Below, one piece after another: positions 57,859 to 64,000 of a stretch of DNA of 64,000 nt. The translations under genes were made by a program, and so were the position numbers. This DNA is from Verminephrobacter eiseniae EF01-2 (lineage in GTDB: Bacteria; Pseudomonadota; Gammaproteobacteria; Burkholderiales; Burkholderiaceae_C): positions 1,364,001 through 1,428,000 of the forward strand of contig NC_008786.1 in assembly GCF_000015565.1 (NCBI RefSeq), given 5' to 3'. Below the pieces are notes generated by a model, which was given only the letters and a program-made list of their open reading frames with translations, did no database searches and was not told the DNA's origin. Numbering within the stretch: position 1 is the stretch's first letter; each line of letters opens with the position of its first letter.

Positions 57859-58018
57859 TGTCGCGTCACCGATCATCTGTCGGTCTGCGCTGGCCATCGA
57901 AGCGCATCGCGGCGTTGCATCGCTTGCCAATACAGCTCGGTATGGGCTGCGCGATGCGCCTTGCGCTGCGCTCCGATGGCTGCGCGCAGCCTACGACATC
58001 TGACCGGTGACGCGACAC
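57858..58018. mobile_element. 161-bp MITE, copy 4, forming the stop codon of the upstream gene
   Basis: Same orientation as copies 1 and 2, with TA on both sides (57856-57857, 58019-58020). It carries a one-base insertion in the central loop (ATACAGCTCGGTATGGG). The remaining gap to 58100 holds nothing recognisable. Confidence 0.93.
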
Positions 58019-58100
58019 TACGCGCCCGACGGCGCGCACTGCCGCTTTCTCCGTATCGACGGCAGGCCGACAGACATGCCGTCGATTGCGCTGGCGAATA

Positions 58101-59462
58101 TCAGGAAACGGATGGCAGGCCGGCGAGCGCCGTCGCCAGTTCGGTTTCATCGTAAGTCTTGTCGGTCAATTGCTGCGCGTTGAAATCCTGATACGCGCTC
58201 ATGTCGAAGTGGCCGTGTCCCGACAGATTGAACAAAATGGTCTCCGCCCGCCCCTCGCGCTTGCAGCGCAACGCTTCCTGAATGGTGCAAGCAATCGCAT
58301 GGTTGGCTTCCGGTGCCGGGATGATGCCTTCGCAGCGCGCAAACAGCCGGCCAGCGCCGAAGCATTCGGTTTGATGGTAGGCCATTGCTTCGATGAGGCC
58401 CAACTCGCGCAGATGCGACACCAACGGCGCCATGCCGTGATAGCGCAGCCCGCCCGCATGAAGTCCCGGCGGCGTAAAGCCCGATCCCAGCGTGTGCATC
58501 TTCGCCAGCGGCGTGATGCCGGCTGTATCGCCGAAGTCATACGCATAGCGCCCGCGTGTCAGCGACGGACACGCCATGGGTTCCGCCGCAACGTAGCGGC
58601 GCGCCCGCCCGCCGCGCAATTGCAAGCCAAGAAACGGAAACACCAGACCGGCGAAATTGGACCCGCCGCCGGTGCACGCGACGATCACGTCGGGGTCGTC
58701 GCCCGCCATTTCCATTTGCATCAGCGCCTCCTGCCCAACGATCGTTTGATGAAGCAGCACATGGTTCAAGACCGAGCCGAGCGCATAGCGCGTGTCGGGT
58801 GTTGCCACGGCGGCCTCGACGGCCTCGGAGATCGCGATACCCAGCGAGCCGAGGTGATCGGGAGCTCTGGACAGTACGGAGCGGCCAAACCCGGTTTCTG
58901 TCGATGGCGACGCCAGGCAGCGCGCGCCGTAGGTTTCCATCAGCGCTCTGCGGTACGGTTTTTGATCGTATGAGATGCGCACCTGAAAGACGGTAACGTC
59001 CAGTCCGAAAAGCTGCCCGGCGAAAGCGAGAGACGCCCCCCATTGGCCTGCGCCTGTTTCCGTGGTCAACCGTTTGATGCCGGCCTGCTTGTTGTACCAG
59101 GCTTGCGGCACGGCGGAATTTGGCTTGTGCGACCCGGACGGCGATACGCCTTCATTCTTGTAGTAGATGCGCGCCGGCGTATCGAGCGCCTGCTCCAGCC
59201 GGTGCGCGCGAATGAGCGGCGACGGGCGCCACAGGCGATACACGTCACGCACCGCGTCGGGAATCGGAATTTCCCGCTCGACCGACAACTCCTGCCCGAT
59301 GATCGCAGGCGGAAACAGCGGTGCGAGGTCGCTGGCCTGTATAGGCTGGCGTGTGCCGGGATGAAGCATCGCAGGCACAGGCTGCGGCAAGTCCGCAGCA
59401 AGGTTGTACCAAACGCGGGGCAGCCTGGGTTCGTCAAGAACGAAGCGGGTGGGCTGGTTCAT
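58101..59462 (-). CDS. trpB2: Tryptophan synthase beta-like protein (TrpB2 type)
   Basis: A 453-residue PLP enzyme of the TrpB2 group. The Schiff-base Lys113 is in SPSGSHKPNSA, TETGAGQWG binds the indole/carboxylate, and VACTGGGSNFAGL binds phosphate. The longer N-terminus (WYNLAADLP) and the insert AYDFGDTAG separate it from TrpB1. It converts serine plus indole to tryptophan. No trpA lies nearby, as usual for TrpB2, which can act alone to salvage indole. ATG 59462 gives the family N-terminus. It is 47 bp from phoR on the same strand. Confidence 0.9.
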   Translation of the reverse strand: MNQPTRFVLDEPRLPRVWYNLAADLPQPVPAMLHPGTRQPIQASDLAPLFPPAIIGQELSVEREIPIPDAVRDVYRLWRPSPLIRAHRLEQALDTPARIYYKNEGVSPSGSHKPNSAVPQAWYNKQAGIKRLTTETGAGQWGASLAFAGQLFGLDVTVFQVRISYDQKPYRRALMETYGARCLASPSTETGFGRSVLSRAPDHLGSLGIAISEAVEAAVATPDTRYALGSVLNHVLLHQTIVGQEALMQMEMAGDDPDVIVACTGGGSNFAGLVFPFLGLQLRGGRARRYVAAEPMACPSLTRGRYAYDFGDTAGITPLAKMHTLGSGFTPPGLHAGGLRYHGMAPLVSHLRELGLIEAMAYHQTECFGAGRLFARCEGIIPAPEANHAIACTIQEALRCKREGRAETILFNLSGHGHFDMSAYQDFNAQQLTDKTYDETELATALAGLPSVS

Positions 59463-59509
59463 GGTGCTCTTCCATCGATGAAGTGGTGCTCGGATTTTCT
59501 TGCCATCGA

Positions 59510-60916
59510 TCATGTCGACGGCGCAAAGCCGCGCAGCCGGTTGGCCGGGAAGGTGACCGAAAACGCCGAGCCTTTGCCCAGGGTACTGTTGATGTCCAGC
59601 GTGGCGCCATGGCGTTGCAGCACATGTTTGACGATGGCCAGCCCCAGGCCCGTGCCACCGGTTTCGCGCGATCGGCTGCGGTCCACGCGGTAAAAGCGCT
59701 CGGTCAGGCGCGGTATATGTTCGGGCGCAATGCCGGGGCCGGTGTCATGCACCGAAAAGACTGCGCGGCCGTCAGGCTCGCGCTTCCATTGCACGCTGAT
59801 GCAGCCGCCTGCGGGCGTGTAGCGCACGGCGTTGTTGATCAGGTTGGACAGGGCGCTTTGCAATTCGGCGGGTACTCCGGCGATGTCGCCCTGGGCGCGC
59901 AAGACCTCCGGCGCCGGAAAGCGCAGCAGATGCGGCTGGTGCTGCGTGAGCAGGGCGGACAAGGCGCGGCCCTCGTCTTCGCAGCGCTGTAGCAGCGATT
60001 GCACCGGCGTCCATTCGGCCATGCCGGGCGGTGGGCTGCCTTCCAGGCGCGACAGGGTGAGCAGGTCCTGCACCACGTTTTGCATGCGCAGCGCCTGTTG
60101 CGCCATCAGGCCCAGGTAGCGGGAGCGCTCCTCGGCGCTCAGAGGCAGGGTCTGCAAGGTTTCGACGAAGCCGATCAGCACGGTCAACGGGGTGCGGATT
60201 TCGTGCGACACATTGGCCACGAAGTCGCGCCGCATGGCCTCGGCCTGCTCCAGCGCCGTGACATCGCGCGAGAGCAGCAGGGTGCAGCCGTCGCCGTAGG
60301 GGTGCAGGTGCACCGAGATGCGCACCGGCCGCGACGGCGTGCTCGCGCGCCCCTCCAGCACCACGGCGGCGGAGAAGTCCTTGACCGCATAGTAGGCGGT
60401 GAATTCGGGGTTGCGCAGCAGGTTGCCGATCGATTGCATGACATCGCGCTGGGCGTCAAAGCCGAAATGGTTGGCCGCCGTCTGGTTGCACCATTCGATG
60501 CGCCCCTGGGCGTCGAGCAAGACCACGCCGTTGGGCGAGGCCTGGAGTGCGGTCAGGATTTCCTGCAGCCGGTCCTGGCTGCTCTGGATCCGGGCTTGCT
60601 GCCTGCGCAGCAGGCGCAGCGCACGGTCTGCGGCTTCGCCCCAGATGCCGTGCACCACCGGGGCGTCGGCCAGGTCGCCGGTGCGCAGCCAATGCAGCAC
60701 CCGCGCGCCGCGCACGAAGTCCCGGACGGACCAGGCCCAGGCCGCCAGCGCAGCCCCCAGCGCAGCGCCCCAGGGGCCGCTCTGCCACCAGCCCAGGGCG
60801 CCGCCGACCAACTGCCACAGCAGACAATATGAAATGCGCCACAACATGCGGAGAGCGAAGTTTTTTTGGAAACCCGGGGGTGCGGCAGGCGCGCCCATCG
60901 ATTGCGTGGGCACCAT
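59510..60916 (-). CDS. phoR: Phosphate-regulon sensor histidine kinase PhoR
   Basis: A 468-residue membrane kinase. Two hydrophobic N-terminal segments (about 25-62) are followed by a PAS domain (115-225), the HisKA helix with His238 (NVSHEIRTPLT) and the ATPase domain (NLINNAVRYTPAGG, DTGPGIAPEHI, GGTGLGLAI). It phosphorylates PhoB when phosphate is scarce and is held off by the Pst-PhoU complex. Start overlaps the phoB stop by one base (TGATG). Confidence 0.94.
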   Translation of the reverse strand: MVPTQSMGAPAAPPGFQKNFALRMLWRISYCLLWQLVGGALGWWQSGPWGAALGAALAAWAWSVRDFVRGARVLHWLRTGDLADAPVVHGIWGEAADRALRLLRRQQARIQSSQDRLQEILTALQASPNGVVLLDAQGRIEWCNQTAANHFGFDAQRDVMQSIGNLLRNPEFTAYYAVKDFSAAVVLEGRASTPSRPVRISVHLHPYGDGCTLLLSRDVTALEQAEAMRRDFVANVSHEIRTPLTVLIGFVETLQTLPLSAEERSRYLGLMAQQALRMQNVVQDLLTLSRLEGSPPPGMAEWTPVQSLLQRCEDEGRALSALLTQHQPHLLRFPAPEVLRAQGDIAGVPAELQSALSNLINNAVRYTPAGGCISVQWKREPDGRAVFSVHDTGPGIAPEHIPRLTERFYRVDRSRSRETGGTGLGLAIVKHVLQRHGATLDINSTLGKGSAFSVTFPANRLRGFAPST

Positions 60917-61611
60917 CAGGTCGGCACCTGCGCTGTCAACCGATAGCCGGCGCCGCGCACGGTTTCCACCATCACGGACGCCGCCCCCAGGGCCTCGCGC
61001 AGGCGTTTGACATGCACGTCTACCGTGCGCTCTTCGATGTACACATGGTCGCCCCAGACCTTGTCGAGCAGTTGCGAGCGGCTGTGCACGCGCTCGGTGT
61101 GCCGCATCAGGAAATGCAGCAGTTTGAATTCGGTGGGGCCGACCTTGAGCGGCTGCCCCTGAAAGGTCACCCTGTAGGTCGCGGCATCGAGCCGCAGTTC
61201 GCCGATGTGCACGCTGTCGCTGAGTTGCTCGGGCGCGCGCCGGCGCAGCACGGCCCGGATGCGGGCCAGCAGTTCCTGCGTGGAAAATGGCTTGGTGATG
61301 TAGTCGTCCGCGCCGGCATCGAGCCCGGCCACCTTGTCAGGCTCGTCGCCGCGCGCGGTGAGCATCAGGATCGGGATCGGCTTGGTGCGGCTGTCGGCGC
61401 GCCATTTGCGGGCCAGCGACAAGCCGCTTTGCCCGGGCAGCATCCAGTCGAGCAGGATGACCTCGGGCAGGACGGCATCGAGCTCGCGCTGCGCCGATTC
61501 GCCGTCTTCGGCCCAGAAGGGCTGGAATCCGTTGTGGCGCAGATTGATGGCAATCAGTTCGGCAATCGCCGGTTCGTCTTCGACGATCAGGACGCGTGGG
61601 AGCTTTCTCAT
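60916..61611 (-). CDS. phoB: Phosphate-regulon response regulator PhoB
   Basis: A 231-residue OmpR/PhoB-type regulator. The receiver has acidic pocket EDE and phospho-Asp55 (LLDWMLPG), and Lys in ITKPFS; the winged helix carries VGPTEFKLLHFLMRH and RTVDVHVKRLREAL. ATG 61611 is chosen over the longer frame (MMVSRSHA). It lies 20 bp after phoU. It binds Pho boxes ahead of phosphate-starvation genes. Confidence 0.95.
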   Translation of the reverse strand: MRKLPRVLIVEDEPAIAELIAINLRHNGFQPFWAEDGESAQRELDAVLPEVILLDWMLPGQSGLSLARKWRADSRTKPIPILMLTARGDEPDKVAGLDAGADDYITKPFSTQELLARIRAVLRRRAPEQLSDSVHIGELRLDAATYRVTFQGQPLKVGPTEFKLLHFLMRHTERVHSRSQLLDKVWGDHVYIEERTVDVHVKRLREALGAASVMVETVRGAGYRLTAQVPT

Positions 61612-61631
61612 GGCATGGCTACGGGAAACCA

Positions 61632-62333
61632 TCACAGGACGGTGGACTCGATCTCGTCCAGGGCCGTGTGCCGCACATCCTTGCCCTTGACCAGATAGAT
61701 GATCAGTTCGGCCACGTTCTTGGAGTGGTCTCCGATGCGCTCGATGGCCTTGGCCAGGAACAGCAGGTCCAGGCTCGGCGAGATGGTGCGCGGGTCTTCC
61801 ATCATGTAGGTGATCAGCTTGCGCACAAAGCCGTCGAACTCCCGGTCGATCAGGTCGTCCTCCTTGAGGATGGCCACCGCCGTCTTGGTGTCCAGGCGGG
61901 CGAAGGCGTCGAGCGCCTTGCGCAGCAGGCCCGAGGCCAGTTCGGCCGCCACGCGCAGGTCGCTCGATGGCAGCGAGCGCGGGGCGCCGCTTTCGATGAT
62001 GGAGCGCACCATGCGCGCCATCTTGTTGGCCTCATCGCCCATGCGCTCCAGGTTGGCCGTGGCCTTGGAGATGGCCAGCAGCAGGCGCAGATCGCGCGCG
62101 GTGGGCTGTCTGCGGGCGATGATCGAGGACAGCTCCTGGTCGATCTCGACCTCCATCGCGTTCACCCGGGCTTCGATGACGCCGACGGTTTCCACGGCCT
62201 CCAGGCTGAACTGCGACAGCGCATATACCGCCTGGCGGATCTGCGATTCCACCAGGCCGCCCATTTCCATCACCCGGGCCGAGACGCTGTTGAGTTCGCT
62301 GTCGAACTGCGACGAAAGATGTTTATCGGGCAT
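61632..62333 (-). CDS. phoU: Phosphate transport regulator PhoU
   Basis: A 233-residue protein of two similar three-helix bundles with the repeated metal-binding E/DxxxD motifs (RMGDEANKMA, RIGDHSKNVAELI). It links Pst transporter state to PhoR and limits phosphate uptake. 10 bp after pstB. Confidence 0.95.
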   Translation of the reverse strand: MPDKHLSSQFDSELNSVSARVMEMGGLVESQIRQAVYALSQFSLEAVETVGVIEARVNAMEVEIDQELSSIIARRQPTARDLRLLLAISKATANLERMGDEANKMARMVRSIIESGAPRSLPSSDLRVAAELASGLLRKALDAFARLDTKTAVAILKEDDLIDREFDGFVRKLITYMMEDPRTISPSLDLLFLAKAIERIGDHSKNVAELIIYLVKGKDVRHTALDEIESTVL

Positions 62334-62343
62334 CTGCTGCTCC

Positions 62344-63129
62344 TTAGCCGAAACGGCCGGTGATGTAGTCTTCGGTTTCCTTGCGCTCGGGCTTGAAGAA
62401 GATCTGCTCGGTGGCGCCGAATTCGATCATCTCGCCGAGGTACATGTAGGCGGTGTAGTCGCTGCAGCGGGCCGCCTGCTGCATGTTGTGCGTCACGATG
62501 GCAATCGTGTAGTCGTGCTTGAGCTCGTCGATCAACTCCTCGATCTTGGCCGTGGACAGCGGATCGAGCGCCGAAGTAGGCTCATCGAGCAGCAGCACCG
62601 AGGGCTTGACGGCCACACTGCGGGCGATGCACAGGCGCTGTTGTTGGCCGCCGGACAGTGACAGGCCGCTCTGGCTGAGCTTGTCCTTGACCTCGGACCA
62701 CAGGGCGGCCTTGGACAGCGCCCATTCCACGCGGTCATCCATTTGGCCCTTGCTCAGCGTCTCGTAGAGCCGCACGCCAAAGGCGATGTTGTCGTAGATC
62801 GACATCGGAAACGGCGTGGGCTTTTGGAACACCATGCCAATGCGCGCGCGCAGCAGGTTGATGTCCTGCCGCGGGTCCAGGATCTCCTGTCCGTAAAAGC
62901 GGATGCTGCCCTCGGCGCGTTGCCCGGGGTACAGGCTGTACATGCGGTTGAGCGTGCGCAGCAGGGTCGATTTGCCGCAACCCGAGGGGCCGATGAAGGC
63001 CGTCACCTTGTGCTCGGCAATGTTCAGGCTGACATCGCGCAGGCCCTGGAACTTGCCATAGAAGAAATTCAGATGGCTCAATTCCAGCGCATTGGCGGCG
63101 GCGGTGATGGTGGTGGCGGGGTTCATCAT
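62344..63129 (-). CDS. pstB: Phosphate ABC transporter ATP-binding protein PstB
   Basis: A 261-residue ATPase. Walker [10 protein letters not shown] (47-55), PstB-specific [15 protein letters not shown]-loop, signature [13 protein letters not shown], Walker [14 protein letters not shown] and switch [13 protein letters not shown] at 63129 or the adjacent one at 63126. It powers high-affinity phosphate uptake with PstA/PstC. Confidence 0.97.
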   Translation of the reverse strand: MMNPATTITAAANALELSHLNFFYGKFQGLRDVSLNIAEHKVTAFIGPSGCGKSTLLRTLNRMYSLYPGQRAEGSIRFYGQEILDPRQDINLLRARIGMVFQKPTPFPMSIYDNIAFGVRLYETLSKGQMDDRVEWALSKAALWSEVKDKLSQSGLSLSGGQQQRLCIARSVAVKPSVLLLDEPTSALDPLSTAKIEELIDELKHDYTIAIVTHNMQQAARCSDYTAYMYLGEMIEFGATEQIFFKPERKETEDYITGRFG

Positions 63130-63165
63130 CGAATCCTGAAATGGGAGGCTGCCGGTCCGGCCCTG

Positions 63166-64000
63166 TCAGGCACGGTTCTTCTCACGCAGGAACACCCGGG
63201 CCACGATGTTCAGAATCAGCACCGACAGCGTGATCAGCAGCGCCCCGCCCCAGGCCAGCCGCACCCAGTTCGGGTAGGGGCTGAGGGCAAACTGGAAGAT
63301 CACCACCGGCAGGTTCGCCATGGGGGCGCCCATGTTGGTGCTGAAGAACTGGTTGTTCAGCGCGGTAAACAGCATCGGCGCGGTCTCGCCGCTGATGCGC
63401 GCCACGGCCAGCAGCAGGCCGGTCATCACCCCGCTGCGCGCAGCGCGCAGCGTGACCATGGTCGAGACCTTCCAGCGCGGCGCACCGAGTGCAAAAGCCG
63501 CTTCACGCAGGCTGCCGGGCACCAGGCGCAGCATGTTCTCGGTGGTGCGCACCACCACCGGCACGGCGATCAGCGACAGCGCCAGACTGCCGGCCCAACC
63601 CGAGAATTTGCCGACCGTGGCCACGGCAATCGCGTAGACGAACAGGCCCAGAACGATAGAGGGGGCCGACAGCATGACATCGGTGACAAAGCGGGTCAGT
63701 TCGGCGGTTTTGCTCTGGTCGCCGTATTCGGCCAGGTACACGCCGGCCAGCACGCCCACGGGGGTCGAGACCAGCACGGTAAAGCCCACGATCATCAGGC
63801 TGCCGACGATGGCATTGGCCAGGCCGCCGCCTTCGGAGCCGGGCGCCGGGGTCGACTGGGTGAACATGTTCCAGTCGAGTGCGGCAAAGCCGTTGGCCAG
63901 CAGCACGCTCAGAATCCACAGCAGCACGAACAGACCCAGCACCATCGCGCCCAGCGACAGGGTCAGACCGATGGCATTCGAGCGCCGGCGTTTTTTGTAC
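63166..64000 (-). CDS. pstA: Phosphate ABC transporter permease PstA (5' end outside window)
   Basis: 278 residues are visible and the frame stays open to the window edge (YKKRRRSNAIGLTLSLGAM...). Six membrane helices, the EAA-like loop GSLREAAFALGAPRWKVSTMV and the PstA segment NMFTQSTPAPGSEGGGLANA identify it. It forms the phosphate channel with PstC, which should lie to the right along with pstS. 36 bp before pstB. Confidence 0.95.
   Translation of the reverse strand, partial: YKKRRRSNAIGLTLSLGAMVLGLFVLLWILSVLLANGFAALDWNMFTQSTPAPGSEGGGLANAIVGSLMIVGFTVLVSTPVGVLAGVYLAEYGDQSKTAELTRFVTDVMLSAPSIVLGLFVYAIAVATVGKFSGWAGSLALSLIAVPVVVRTTENMLRLVPGSLREAAFALGAPRWKVSTMVTLRAARSGVMTGLLLAVARISGETAPMLFTALNNQFFSTNMGAPMANLPVVIFQFALSPYPNWVRLAWGGALLITLSVLILNIVARVFLREKNRA

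Overview
The window looks like a chromosomal segment of a GC-rich betaproteobacterium of the family Comamonadaceae. The supports are the str/S10 ribosomal protein operon, the pst-phoU-phoB-phoR order, a Bug-family binding protein, a ptsH/ptsI set with a mannose-type EIIA, and a 1068-residue type II-C Cas9. I recall this Cas9 length and architecture from Verminephrobacter (earthworm symbionts), and the many decayed genes and repeats fit such a host-associated genome. The genus is an inference from memory, not something the sequence proves.

Layout. 1-1000: two glycosyltransferase genes, the first partial. 1000-8200: a type II-C CRISPR-Cas locus set in mobile-element debris: a TnpB remnant, an IS110 remnant, a tracrRNA, cas9-cas1-cas2, an array of 11 identical repeats, an IS5-type transposase remnant and a broken bioA. 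8200-11700: queD, an azoreductase, an internally deleted kdgD, and uronate dehydrogenase. 11975-16217: a four-gene carbohydrate ABC importer. 16218-17682: an eroded island (duplicated transporter fragment, AbiEii-like fragment, integrase fragment) beside the 3' end of guaA. 17683-20814: guaA and guaB. 21283-28001: a five-gene catabolic operon (MFS, aldehyde dehydrogenase, aminotransferase, tartrate-dehydratase-like enzyme, Zn hydrolase). 28228-32816: gshA, kup and a D-Ala-D-Ala carboxypeptidase. 32922-36397: a broken GntR gene and an acyl-CoA module.

36838-46842: rpsL-rpsG-fusA-tuf-rpsJ and rplC to rpsQ. 47020-49980: peroxiredoxin, acetyltransferase, cytochrome b561, cytochrome c', and a TlpA-like thioredoxin. 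50412-54400: an MFS gene, PTS EIIA, HPr and EI. 54786-58020: an IS5 transposase interrupted in frame by a MITE, an AraC regulator and a 3-hydroxyacyl-CoA dehydrogenase. 58101-64000: a TrpB2-type gene and phoR-phoB-phoU-pstB-pstA (partial).

The main signals beyond ordinary genes are as follows. (a) A tracrRNA can be read on the minus strand upstream of cas9, with anti-repeat, nexus-like hairpin and terminator; it sets crRNA synthesis antisense to the cas genes, from repeats that each end in a -10-like TACAAT. (b) A family of 160-bp MITEs with 18-bp terminal inverted repeats and TA flanks occurs four times; one copy extends a transposase frame by 54 codons and one supplies the stop codon of a dehydrogenase. 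(c) A second, roughly 100-bp palindromic repeat occurs twice. (d) A worn genomic island sits at the guaA 3' end. (e) Simple-sequence and tandem repeats lie in or near genes, including a 78-bp in-frame duplication in a transporter and a six-copy pentanucleotide in a divergent promoter.
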